Assembly: GCA_009731375.1 (NCBI GenBank)
Contig: BJOX01000108.1
Span: 556,462 to 582,772 of the forward strand
Reading direction: 5' to 3'
Origin: Paulinella micropora
Taxonomy: Eukaryota; Cercozoa; Imbricatea; Euglyphida
DNA length: 26,311 nt
The notes beneath the pieces were generated by a model. That model was not told the origin of the DNA. It ran no database searches and was given only the letters and a program-made list of their open reading frames with translations. Positions 1 to 26,311 of the stretch are shown piece after piece. Every line of letters starts with the position of its first letter. The first letter of the stretch is position 1. A program made the translations under genes and the position numbers.

Positions 1-1410
1 AAACTTACCACTCGTGAAGGCTCGCAACCTGTCGCACTTACTACTGCTGGTGGTATGGAAAACACCTTTGAAATTCCTACTCGTCCTTTGAACCTTGCGA
101 GGAGTGTGTTGCGATTTACTTACACTCCGTCTGCCCCAGGTGCTGGTGGTCGCTACAATCGTATCTATATGGATTGTCTGTCTATGATTAAAACTATTGA
201 ATTGCGAAGCCGAAGCGGGCAGTATCTGTGTAATCTTCAACATGTGGGTAATTACACTAAGATGATTTGGAAACCCGAGATTAAATATGAAAAATTTATG
301 GCACTTGAAAATCATGGTGCTGGTGTGGGTAGTGGTGCTATGCTTCAAAAGTGTAATGCTGGAAAAGTTGAAATTGGAACCGTAGCGGAAAGAAAAGCAA
401 TTACTGATGCGGCAGATACCGCTGGTCTTAAGGCGGCAGTTCAAGCAAACTACAAAGTGCCAATTGTTAATGCTCGTCGCCACGATGATACCGCTCTCGC
501 AGATAGCACTGCTGGAAATTATAGTTTGGTAAATGTTCCTTTTGAGGAGGCTAAGTATTTTGAAGGTGGAACTGGCAATTTTCCCACCCCTGTTATTAAT
601 GTTAAGTTTCCTTTGGGTATGCTGTTTGGCACTATTTTTGAACTGGATAAGACTATCGGGTTTAATGAAATTTTGGATATGCGGATTGTGTGGGCTGAAA
701 CCAACCGCTCTTCATTCTATGGTACTGATGCGAGTTCTATTTCAACTGGTGCTACCGCTACGACCTCTGGTGCTATCGTCTCTAACCTAAATCTATTCCT
801 TGCTGTTGAGACTGACCCAAATGTCATCCTTGGTGTCTAGCAAAAGATTGCGGGTGAAGGCTTTCCATTTAAGATTGAGTATCCTATCGCTTGGAAGCAG
901 AGCCTATCAACACAAAGTCAAAATTATGTTATTAAGATGAATCGTTCGCAGGGTGAAAGAATTCGTCGTATTTATACTTCAGCCTTTCATTTCACTGAGA
1001 GTGCTAATACTTCTTTTGATAATGACAACAGGGCGGATGCTAAAATTATTTCTTATTATACGACCCTTGACGGCTCTCGTCTTCAACAATTTGACATTGA
1101 CACTTCTGAGAATGAAGACTATATGATTTTGAAGGATAAGTTGAAGGGGAGTGCTATCCTAAACAGTGATGTCTATCATTACAACTGGTTCTATGTAGAT
1201 ACTTGGGACAATAACCACCCGCTGTGCGATAAGGACACCGACGGCTATGAGGTGAGCGGTTTGAGCCTTGACACTGAACGACGATATGAATTTGTTTCAA
1301 ATACGAGTGCTAATGCGAGCGGTAATGGCATAACTAATCTCAACCATTACACATTCGCCATTCTTCAACGTAGTGTGCTTGTTAAAGGAGTTGAAATTTT
1401 AATGTCGTAA
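1..1410 (+). CDS. Major capsid protein of a polinton-like virus, 5'-partial, with one in-frame TAG
   Basis: The frame is open from base 1, so the true start lies outside the window; the first ATG at 55 is probably internal. It runs to TAG at 838-840, continues in the same frame with 32 sense codons before the next ATG at 937, and stops with TAA at 1408. Both halves look coding and lack low complexity. The first half has the capsid N-terminal pattern around FEIPTRPLNLARSVLRF and an inter-strand region ending NLFLAVETDPN. The second half (FPFKIEYPIAW, then ILQRSVLVKGVEIL near the end) fits the second jelly roll. In this family two jelly rolls form a trimeric capsomer. The product would be about 470 residues, a usual length. 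The TAG may be decay of an integrated copy, a sequencing error, readthrough, or a reassigned codon. Family assignment is from recall of polinton-like and virophage capsids, not from a search. Confidence 0.75.
838..840 (+). other. In-frame TAG inside the capsid gene
   Basis: This is the only stop between base 1 and 1407 in the capsid frame. The next codon is CAA, so the context is TAG CAA AAG. Some plant RNA viruses read through TAG followed by CAR YYA, and here only the first downstream codon fits. The four stops that end viral genes in the window are TAA, TGA, TAA and TAA, so no viral gene here uses TAG as its final stop. Confidence 0.6.
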
Positions 1411-1509
1411 GTGCTTTTTGAAAAACCACTTACAAACTCAAAAAAGAGAAAGAAAAATAAAAAGAATAATAAAAATAAAAAATATTTTTTTGTTTTATAT
1501 ACCCAAGAG

Positions 1510-2676
1510 ATGACTACTCACCAGCGAAATTTAATCGCACAAAATCCTGACGGAGAATTTATAAATGTCAGGGTTGGATANNNNNNNNNNGTTCCATATA
1601 CCATTAATACACGAATATGGACATTAACTCAGACAAATGCGAGTGTTTCATTTCTGAATAATATGGCGGAATTAAAGACGACTGCTAATGCTACCGCTGA
1701 TGCTAGTATGGTAAGCAAAAGAAAAATAAAATATCGCACTGGTATGGGTGTTGTAGCCCGCTTCACTGCTTTATGGACAACAGACGAAACCGAAGATTAT
1801 TATTCGTGGATAGGTATCGGAGATAACGATTTATCTAATGGTTTCTACTTTTACAAAACTAGAGATGAAGGAATGATTATTCTACATTGTATAGGAGGAA
1901 TCCCAAACGCATTTTATCAAGCGTACTGGGATGACCCGTGCGACGGAACAGGAGATATGCCTGTATTAGACTGGACAAAGGGAAATGTATTTCAAATTCA
2001 ATTTCAATACTTAGGCTTTGGTGCTATTAAGTTTTCTATTGAAAATCCGAAGACAGGTGAATTTCAGTTAGTCCATACGATTAAGTATGCGAATGCCAAC
2101 ACAGGTGTCAGTCTGCGAAATACTACATTACCATTTTCAGCACGAATTATTAATAATAATGTTGGAGTTGGAATACAAAGACTGAAGACAGCCAGTTGTA
2201 GTTTGTTTGTTGAAGGCACCAACACTATTAATACAAGTATTACAAATACGGCGGAAGGTAGTGAAGCAGGTAATATAACTGAAAGCCCCATTTTAAGTAT
2301 CAGGAATAAAGCACTATTCAATAATAGCCTAACCAACAATTCAAATGTCTTTCCTTCGTTGATAAGTATTACTAATGAAGATACTAAGGCTAATGTCGTC
2401 AGAATGGTATTGAACGGAACACTGACAGGGGCGGGTTTTGCTGATGTTGATGCCAAAACTTCAATTGTAGATACAGACACAAAAGCAACCGCTATCGTAA
2501 ACGGAACAACAATTTTTAAGATTTATGTTAATGCAGCCTCAACTCAACAAATTAATCTAAGAACCTACGATATTGAATTAACCCCAAACGATGTTTTGAC
2601 ATTCACACAAAAGGCTGTGTCGGCAGGTGGAAATGGTAATATTAATGTTATTGCTAACTTTATAGAGGATCATTGA
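1510..2676 (+). CDS. Virion-type protein with lectin-like beta-sandwich look
   Basis: The frame is open from 1411, but its first 33 codons are a lysine/asparagine-rich run over an AT-rich intergenic stretch. I therefore choose the ATG at 1510 (MTTHQRNLIAQNPDGEF). A ten-base gap at 1581-1590 interrupts the N-terminal part, so the reading frame across it is assumed. About 388 residues remain. The middle holds FQIQFQYLGFGAIKFSIENP followed by a VHTIKYAN pattern. I recall this set from structural or adhesin-like proteins of giant viruses and phages, where a concanavalin-like sandwich is suspected. The C-terminal third is rich in N, T, S and I with regular beta spacing. It follows the capsid gene by 99 bases on the same strand, which suits a late structural gene. 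The exact role (fibre, minor capsid, host attachment) cannot be told. Confidence 0.6.
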   Translation: MTTHQRNLIAQNPDGEFINVRVGXXXXVPYTINTRIWTLTQTNASVSFLNNMAELKTTANATADASMVSKRKIKYRTGMGVVARFTALWTTDETEDYYSWIGIGDNDLSNGFYFYKTRDEGMIILHCIGGIPNAFYQAYWDDPCDGTGDMPVLDWTKGNVFQIQFQYLGFGAIKFSIENPKTGEFQLVHTIKYANANTGVSLRNTTLPFSARIINNNVGVGIQRLKTASCSLFVEGTNTINTSITNTAEGSEAGNITESPILSIRNKALFNNSLTNNSNVFPSLISITNEDTKANVVRMVLNGTLTGAGFADVDAKTSIVDTDTKATAIVNGTTIFKIYVNAASTQQINLRTYDIELTPNDVLTFTQKAVSAGGNGNINVIANFIEDH

Positions 2677-2703
2677 AGCAAAAAAAGAACAATTTCATTT
2701 GTA

Positions 2704-3092
2704 TTACTTTACTTTATTTTTGTTGTATCTTTCTTTTACAACACGAATAACATCGCTCGCTTTCCTTAATATACATCCTTCTTCTGTACACTCTATAGCA
2801 GTCTCTTTATCACCTACGGATGTAGCCGCCGCAATCTCTTCTCCTACATTAGCCTTTAATTCTGTGATACCTCTTTTAAATCACTCGCCTTAAAAGGAGT
2901 GCTCTCTTCTTTGTCCGTTATGGTCTCCAATGGAATAACTACTTTCACATTGTCGTCCCTCGGCTTGTATTGCTCATAGAAAGATACAATGTCAGGCTTA
3001 GTCCATTTAATTGTTGGCTTTTTAATAGAGCCATCAAGGTTCCATTTTTCAATTTCGTTCAAGTAGTCTTGTTTGGTGTTGAGGTCAGTCAT
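2704..3092 (-). CDS. Small viral protein read through a -1 frameshift
   Basis: The upstream frame starts at the ATG at 3092 (MTDLNTKQDYLNEIEKWNLD) and would stop at 2856 after 78 residues. A -1 shift at the heptamer T TTA AAA (2874-2880) lets it continue in an open frame of about 58 more residues to TAA at 2704-2706, giving about 129 in all. The continuation looks coding (ELKANVGEEIAAATSVGDKE, then ECTEEGCILRKASDVIRVVK) and has no ATG of its own near its beginning. No family is recognised. The N-terminal half is lysine-rich with a KWTKPDIVSFYEQYK stretch that resembles a small helical domain. The gene lies 27 bases downstream of the next - strand gene and ends 27 bases from the + strand gene's stop, so the two gene sets converge. 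An ordinary frameshift mutation is the alternative. Confidence 0.6.
2874..2880 (-). promoter_or_regulatory. Candidate -1 ribosomal slippery site
   Basis: On the - strand the zero-frame codons are GAT TTA AAA GAG, which places T TTA AAA in the canonical X XXY YYZ register. Four bases downstream, TATCAC can pair with GTGATA, and inside that pair ATGTAG can pair with CTACAT, giving nested six-base stems. The -1 frame is the only one that stays open afterwards. The spacer is slightly short for known sites. Function is inferred. Confidence 0.45.
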
Positions 3093-3119
3093 CTTATATA
3101 ATATAAATATTAATTTTTA

Positions 3120-3407
3120 TTATAAATATGTTTTTACTTCCGTCTTAATGTCTGTAAATTTATCAAACCACGGCTGTTTCATAACCCATTCAAGATATGG
3201 TTTGTCAATAGTTGCAACATCTTGAATTTTCTTACCTTTATACTTACCAAATGGAAAAGTATCCTTTGGCTTGCCTGCCCGTGCATTTTCAATCATTTGG
3301 ATTTCGTCAGTAATTATCTTTTTAACATCGGTAATAGAAAATGTTTCTTTTTTATTTTCAATAGAGAGTTTCTCAAACTTCTCACATAATCTGGTGAGGG
3401 TGGTCAT
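3120..3407 (-). CDS. Small ExoX C-terminal-like (DUF3820-like) protein
   Basis: This 95-residue protein starts MTTLTRLCEKF. The first 45 residues are helical and charged. From about residue 52 it carries the pattern FPFGKYKGKKIQDV, then a PYLEWVMKQPWF block and a final helix. I know this FGKYKG...YLxW...QPW signature from the small domain at the C-terminus of exodeoxyribonuclease X and in stand-alone phage and giant-virus proteins. That domain is thought to help nucleic-acid binding or positioning; no nuclease active site is present here. The start codon follows a TCTATATAGA palindrome by three bases. The frame ends in TAA just before the neighbouring - strand gene. Confidence 0.65.
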   Translation of the reverse strand: MTTLTRLCEKFEKLSIENKKETFSITDVKKIITDEIQMIENARAGKPKDTFPFGKYKGKKIQDVATIDKPYLEWVMKQPWFDKFTDIKTEVKTYL

Positions 3408-3410
3408 TGG

Positions 3411-3420
3411 TCTATATAGA
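3411..3420 (-). promoter_or_regulatory. TCTATATAGA palindrome before a viral start codon
   Basis: This perfect ten-base palindrome ends three bases before the ATG at 3407 and lies downstream of an A/T-only run. Mavirus and its giant-virus host use an AT-rich late promoter centred on TCTA, so this could be a promoter of that class. It is the only such site seen in the window's viral part, so support is thin. Confidence 0.3.
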
Positions 3421-3752
3421 GTGGTAAAAAAATTTATGAAAAAAAATTAATTAATCAAACTCGCAACAGGAGAGGACTTTCATTTTTTCAAAAAAAGATA
3501 ACTAAGTCTAGCACAGCAGTAAAAACTAAGAGACGGGTTTTGATGTCTCTTCGTGTTGATTTGGCAAAAGATAGATGAGTTATCTTTTTTTTAGAGTTTG
3601 AGAGAAATTCATATATGGACAATTTATTGATTAAGAATGCTTGTATTGAATTTGGATGAAATTATGTATATTTTTATTGAAATTAATAGTAAGACGAATT
3701 TATATGAAAATAGCCTTATTTTATATAAAAGATAACTGTGTTATAGTGGTAC
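3421..3752. other. AT-rich viral flank with inverted repeat, no gene
   Basis: No credible open frame is present. A perfect 14-base inverted repeat (AAAAAAAGATAACT at 3490-3503 and its complement at 3578-3591) encloses 74 bases. The core AAAAGATAACT recurs at 3727-3737, where ATAAC TGT GTTAT forms a small dyad. Base composition changes to mixed GC soon after 3750, so the stretch may lie near the end of the viral element. No terminal repeat or target duplication can be confirmed because the other end is not in the window. Confidence 0.4.
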
Positions 3753-4766
3753 CTATAGTAGTGATTGATGTCTGCAACACGGCCCTACACCTTGGTAGAG
3801 ATGCACAGCTTCTCTGCTGCTGAGTTCTGCACATGTAGAATATCCTTTCCCGTGCAACCACGCACGCACAATCGTGTCAGATCGATAGAATAGACCCAGG
3901 AGACGTGTCTTGTCATGTACCTTGCGCCGGTTAGAGCTCCTCAGCACAGAAAGCAGCCCAAACTTGCACTCCAGATTTCTAGCCACTAGACGCTTGGGCC
4001 AGTATCATACGTGATTGTCTTCCACACCCCCTCTAGACCACATCTCAGGACATGTTTTCAAAGCCTGTACTGGGCCATGCAACTGGTACCTTTCCAGCTC
4101 CATCGGTTAGCTTTCTGGGGAGTGCCAGACGCGCTTCTAGACTATGGTGGGGTGCTGGACTTTCAAATTCATCCTCTTTACTCACTATTTTTGTCACACA
4201 CGTGCGCTACACACAAACTAAATGCATGTTCTTTCATCCAGCAAAACGACAGACTGGCATATCATATTTGCAGCCCCCGCGGTGGATATCTTTATGCATG
4301 TGTGCATGTGTGTATGTATTTATGTATTTGTGCGTGCATGAATGTATCTATGCACGTATGCGTACGTATGTATGCAACGTAATTACTGGTTCAGGTTAGT
4401 TAGGCATTTCAACACTATCACTCCAACAAGACAGAAGTTGTGGGCAAGGCTAGGCTAGGGTACGAGAGAGAATAAATATTTTTTCTCATGCAGCAAATGG
4501 GAAATCATGACGAGTTTGCTGTCACGTTAAATTTATGTTTTTACCCGAATTACAGCTTCAACATGTGGAGGACTCAAGCTGAGCAAAACTCAAGGTTCTT
4601 GTAAAGAAGGATAGTACTGAGGATTAAACAGTCATCAGGATATCAGACATGGGCAGGCATTTCTTGTGTTTGTATGCAATGTGGAATGAATAAGAATCCA
4701 GTACTCGCAAAGTAAGTTAACCAAGCGAGATTACGTCTGTTGTCGATTTTTTCATGAAAACGAGTG
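3753..4766. other. Mixed-composition stretch without a recognised gene
   Basis: The best frame is a 77-codon open stretch on the - strand at 3753-3986 (MARNLECKFGLLSVLRSSNR onward). Its composition is protein-like, but I recognise no family and see no neighbour that would support it. The frames at 4011-4399 run into a degenerate GTAT/GCAT repeat (about 4290-4375) and are probably not genes. From 4400 to 4766 I see nothing beyond AT-rich unique sequence. Confidence 0.4.
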
Positions 4767-4807
<41 letters not shown>

Positions 4808-4819
4808 TTATCTATCTCT
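4767..4819. repeat. (TATC)n array
   Basis: About thirteen tandem TATC units, slightly impure at the right end (TATT, TCTC). It directly abuts the coding-like fragment that follows, as GATA/TATC arrays also abut the dispersed element copies elsewhere in the window. Confidence 0.9.
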
Positions 4820-4820
4820 C

Positions 4821-5198
4821 ATGTCCACCCTTACGAAGATCCTTCGAGCCCTCGAAAAGAAGAGTCCAAAAGTGCACGTCCATCCGGACTATAAGTCACA
4901 ACCCGGCATTGTGAACCCGGATTCCACCCACAGTGTTGACGCCGAGACATACTCGAAAGAACCAATCGAAAGAAGAAAGCACCTGATTTTGCCATCAACA
5001 CCAAGCGTATGGAAAGACATTGAAGAAGAACTCCAATCCGCCCTCCCTCTCATCCTCCCCTTATCTCTCATCCTGCATTCCGTCATAGCCGTCCAGTGTT
5101 GCATAGCCCGGGCTAGGTCCCTTCGGGGGTTTAGGCCTTTACACAATGTCATCATTGTAGCTTGCGCAAGCTTACGGTGCTCAAAACACTTGGACTAA
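4821..5198 (+). pseudogene. Coding-like fragment, perhaps from a mobile element
   Basis: The ATG at 4821 opens a 125-residue frame that begins right after the TATC array. Its first 80 residues have ordinary protein composition, for example VHPDYKSQPGIVNPD and PSTPSVWKDIEEELQS. The last 40 (rich in I, V, C, A) look less protein-like, and the following 200 bases have no continuation. I cannot name the family. The abrupt start at a microsatellite and the lack of introns suggest a retroelement or gene fragment, but a short exon run is also possible. Confidence 0.3.
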
Positions 5199-5400
5199 CG
5201 GCTTCCTTTTCTTTCTCTTCTTCCTTATCCTCCCACTCTCCATTCCTAGATTGCCTTTTTCTTCAACGTCCTTCCTCTTCTTTTTCCAGAACACAGTCTA
5301 CCCGTGATTCCCATCCCGGACACATGCACAGTACACAAATTATTGTTTGATGTGAAACTGCGTTCCTTTGCAAGGACTACATTCCTTTGCGACATCTCAT

Positions 5401-5903
5401 CTATCTATATATATATATGTATATATATATGTATGTATGTATCTATGTATGTATGTATCTATGTATGTATCTATGTATGCATGTATGAATGTACGTACGT
5501 ATGCACGTACGTATGTACGTATGTATGCATGTACGTACGCACGCACGCACGTACGTACGTACGTACGTAGGTCGTATGTATGTAAGTATTTATTGTATGT
5601 ATTGTATTGTATTTTATTTTATTGTATTGTATGTATGTATGTATGTATGCATACATACGTACGTACATACATACATAAATACATACATACATACATATAT
5701 GCATGTATGTATGTATATATGTATGTATGTATGTACGTACGTACGTACGTACGTATGCGTACGTACGTATGCATGCATGTATGTATGTATGTATGTATGT
5801 ATGTATGTATGTATGTATGTATTATGTATGTATGTATGTACGTATTTATGTATGTATGTATGTATGTATGTATGTATGTATGTATGTATATATGTATGTA
5901 TAC
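5401..5903. repeat. (GTAT)n/(GTAC)n array
   Basis: About 500 bases of GTAT, GTAC, GCAT and CATA units with strand switches: GTAT-rich to about 5650, CATA-rich to about 5700, then GTAT again. The self-complementary GTAC and TGCA units and the switch make large hairpins possible. All long open frames across it are repeat translations (MYVCMYVC and similar), not genes. Confidence 0.9.
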
Positions 5904-5922
5904 CTGGCTTATTGGTAACCCG

Positions 5923-5945
5923 AACCCTAACCCTAACCCTAACCC
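5923..5945. repeat. Short telomere-like run, about 3.5 units of CCCTAA
   Basis: AACCCTAACCCTAACCCTAA plus CCC stands between the GTAT array and unique sequence, preceded by the near-unit CCCGAA. On the other strand this is TTAGGG. It is too short to be a telomere and reads as an interstitial telomere-type insertion or repair scar. Confidence 0.7.
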
Positions 5946-6053
5946 AACCAAAAATTATGAAGACACAAGAAAATCACAGCTCCCGGCCCTACAAACGCTG
6001 CATAATAGAAGTAACCTCGGCAGAGCAGAGGAATCCGCCTTCCCCTCACCAGG

Positions 6054-6077
6054 ATGAGAGAGAGAGAGAGAGAAAGT

Positions 6078-6108
<31 letters not shown>

Positions 6109-6121
6109 TGAGTGGGTGGGT

Positions 6122-6178
<57 letters not shown>
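6054..6178. repeat. (GA)n tract with GT insert
   Basis: GA dinucleotides with a short GT run near 6076-6092 and GTGG units near 6110-6120. It separates the telomere-like region from the long unique stretch to its right. Confidence 0.9.
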
Positions 6179-6183
<5 letters not shown>

Positions 6184-7974
6184 CCAGACTGCTTCTAGTC
6201 ACGTTTCTACTTTTTGGGGTCTGGCTCCCCTTCACTTTTGCTGCTCATCGAAACCACTTGGTGTGCATATCTAATTGCCAGAGGAAGGACCACTCTACTA
6301 AACTTTTTCCTTTCATCTCATCCTTCCCTGTGGGTGCTAGGCAAGAAAATCTCAGGGCCTATCAAAAAATGAATATCTTCGGATGATCTTGGGCCGAAAA
6401 ACCCTTACGTACGAGAAAGGCCGGTGCGTCTCGATTTCTGAATTGAGCTACCGGAGTCTCTGTCGCAAATTTGATTCACGGAAAGTGTCCCATTTACCGC
6501 GTCCGTTACAACAGGTATTCTTAGTCACTGTGGCGATCATATCACCACGACTTGTGGGACTTACCCAAGCCGTAGAAATTGTCGCAAGTCCTAAAATCAA
6601 CCGGGTTCACGACACAAAAAATGGTTGGAAAAAATTTACAGTATTTTGTGGGCGTTGGCTGCACCGGGCTGCGTCAATTACCCTATCCGGTACCTAAAAA
6701 AAGTATTTTGTAAAAAACCGTTCAAAGGAAACCAGGCGCCCACGCACCAAACCCGGCAGTGCCCAAACGCTAGAGTCTAAAGAGCACATACACGCAAGCA
6801 CTAACTTTGAAGACATAGGGTTAGCATGAGGGACCCCCGGGGCCCCCAGGGGCCCCAAATTTTGCGACGGGTGTCACTGGTGGTCACTGATTTTTGGGGT
6901 TGAAGGTTTATATTCTACTATTGAGGCCGGTCCAGACACTGGCCATCACTTTTAGTATCAGCTATATCGTACGTGATCCTTCAGTCGGCAGTCGCACCCG
7001 GCCCGGGCCTTTAAGCTGGACTCGTGCCGGACTCAGAGTCCGAATCAGACTGTCACGGAAAAGAAAAATCAGCCTCGGCGAGAAAAAAAAATATCAGTCT
7101 CAAATCCACTGATCTCCGACTGGATCTTTTCCGGCTTGAGACGGATCAGGATCCGATGATCATGGAGTCTTGAAAGTGTCGCCTGTAGACTCATCATAAG
7201 TTTCGGATGTAGAGGTCACGTTGCTGTGGCTTCAGGCATTCCGCTAGTGATAAATTTAATTGAAGTGGATTGAGCTAGAACAGAAGCGGCTTCCGAAACT
7301 TGAGAAAAAGTGAGTTCTGTTTTTCTGACCTGGCGCGTAACAGCTATGCTGCTATAATGTTGACCGTTACATCCGACAAAATTTCGGAAAATTTCATCAC
7401 TTTACGGCTACCGGTCAGAAAAATTGGCCGCAGGTCTGAGAAATCTGACCTGACCGGAGCACTTCAAGTGAATGTCACCAGTAATAGTGACACTGCGAGC
7501 TCTCAAATCCAGGACAAGCTAACTTGACAGCCGCGCTGATGTTGTTCATGAATAATACTTGCTGCATTCCGCATGCAAGTGATACAATCGGCTAAGTTTG
7601 AGCTCACTGTTACTTTCTAAGCCAATTTGCTGAAGCATCATTTGGGAGCTAAGGTACGTGCTGTAGAATAATGTGCTCAGTGCTACCCAGATATTAATGT
7701 AGAAGGAAACACTAAAAGTGCATAGCTGCCCTTGACTGCATAGGAGTTACTGACTGCATTCACATGGAAAGCCATCTAACTTTGATCTCATAGTTGTTCT
7801 CCATACAAAACGGCAACAAGTACATGCTAGAGCGATCGCTTGAAAGCTCAGCCTGTCGGACAAGCGCTTTCAAAGGACTTGTTTAGCATTTTTGAGACTT
7901 AAAATATTGGAGGAGAAAAATTAGTTCAAAGTTGGTTGATATTTCACTTGAATATTGCTGGTAAGAAGAGTTAG
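6179..7974. other. Unique stretch downstream of the large gene, no gene recognised
   Basis: About 1.8 kb without microsatellites. Open frames (for example 6383-6697 +) lack recognisable motifs. Two strong inverted structures are visible: a G/C palindrome GGGGCCCCCAGGGGCCCC at 6839-6856, and around 7411-7457 the pair CCGGTCAG/CTGACCGG with an alternative inner pair CAGGTC/GACCTG. The right part should include the 3' untranslated region of the - strand gene that stops at 7975. No clear AATAAA signal was identified. Confidence 0.4.
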
Positions 7975-25995
<18,021 letters not shown>

Positions 25996-26016
25996 CTGTG
26001 CACAACACAAATTCAG

Positions 26017-26019
<3 letters not shown>

Positions 26020-26078
<59 letters not shown>

Positions 26079-26135
26079 GTCTATCTGTCAGTCTATTTAT
26101 CTAATTTATTTTTAAAAGTGGGTCTTCACTCTAGG

Positions 26136-26169
<34 letters not shown>

Positions 26170-26200
26170 TAACAATAACAATAATAATAATAATAATACC
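26020..26200. repeat. TATC and (ATA)n arrays
   Basis: TATC 26018-26092 and ATA/ACA trinucleotides 26140-26198. The last 110 bases are unique with nothing recognised except the possible exon at 26200-26223. Confidence 0.9.
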
Positions 26201-26223
26201 ATATCTGAGGCGTACTGATGCAG
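26200..26223 (-). CDS. Possible short upstream exon
   Basis: CATTAG precedes and GTATTATT follows a 24-base open stretch (LHQYASDM) in phase 0, which would join the next exon in frame. It is too short to stand on its own. The surrounding sequence to 26311 shows no other recognisable coding. Confidence 0.2.
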
Positions 26224-26311
26224 CTAATGGCATATCCTCAACGGACATAAGCCTCCAATACCCTTGTTCGAGGTCCTCCACCCCCCCGTGTCAGTCTCTC
26301 GCCTGATGATC

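Noticed and set aside
519-790. Overlapping open frames inside the capsid gene (both strands), and 2064-2480 - inside the next gene
   Set aside because: Shadows of well-supported genes in other frames without recognisable motifs.
1411-1509. N-terminal lysine-rich extension of the second viral gene
   Set aside because: It starts with GTG and covers an A-rich intergenic stretch; the ATG at 1510 is the natural start.
2699-2893. Small + strand gene MYYFTLFLLYLSF...
   Set aside because: It is the complement of the -1 frame continuation of the - strand viral gene, which looks more protein-like.
5368-6274. Long open frames of MYVCMYVC / YIHTYIHT type here and at 14025-14448, 20293-20737 and 21105-21504
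   Set aside because: They are translations of GTAT/CATA arrays; tetranucleotide repeats without stop codons stay open in several frames.

Overview
The window is eukaryotic nuclear DNA with a fragment of a small DNA virus at its left edge. The organism cannot be named. The host part shows GT-AG introns, very long tetranucleotide arrays (GATA/TATC, CATA/GTAT), GA/GT/CA tracts, homopolymers next to assembly gaps, and one short TTAGGG-type telomere-like run. A protist or alga is my guess because of the virus type, but an invertebrate is not excluded.

Positions 1 to about 3,750 carry compact, intron-free viral genes of the polinton-like virus / virophage kind. On the + strand are a major capsid protein (open at the left edge, with one in-frame TAG) and a second virion-type protein. 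On the - strand, converging on them, are a small gene whose frame continues only through a -1 shift at a canonical U UUA AAA heptamer, and a small ExoX C-terminal-like protein. An AT-rich stretch with inverted repeats follows and may be near the element's end. Whether the virus is truly integrated or wrongly joined cannot be settled here.

Positions 3,750-7,974 hold mostly unrecognised sequence: one coding-like fragment (4821-5198), a GTAT/GTAC array, the telomere-like run, a GA tract, and about 1.8 kb of unique non-coding-looking DNA.

Positions 7,975 to at least 25,995 hold what I read as one large, previously hidden gene on the - strand. It is broken into many exons of 24-108 bases whose introns are almost wholly microsatellite. 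Splice phases join across many consecutive exons. Read 5' to 3', the gene gives ankyrin repeats (about 26.0-19.2 kb), helical charged exons (17.0-13.5 kb), a conserved globular domain with the motifs IYAIPKGW, WHVAFHGT, IFLSPSIKY, FQLRIQPDTYEIGQ, ETIGDGERIDPLI, LEFYT and YRLMVRV (12.7-8.8 kb), and a C-terminal CxxCxGxG pair separated by a poly-serine run, ending at a TAG at 7975. Two gaps (11725-12085 and 15735-16390) probably hide further exons. Several exons have diverged partial copies stranded in the neighbouring arrays.

The same region contains four copies of a dispersed ~465-bp element that abuts GATA arrays, a decayed ~31-bp minisatellite, a 32-bp minisatellite grown from an exon end, and a 585-base exact duplication across a gap that is probably an assembly error.
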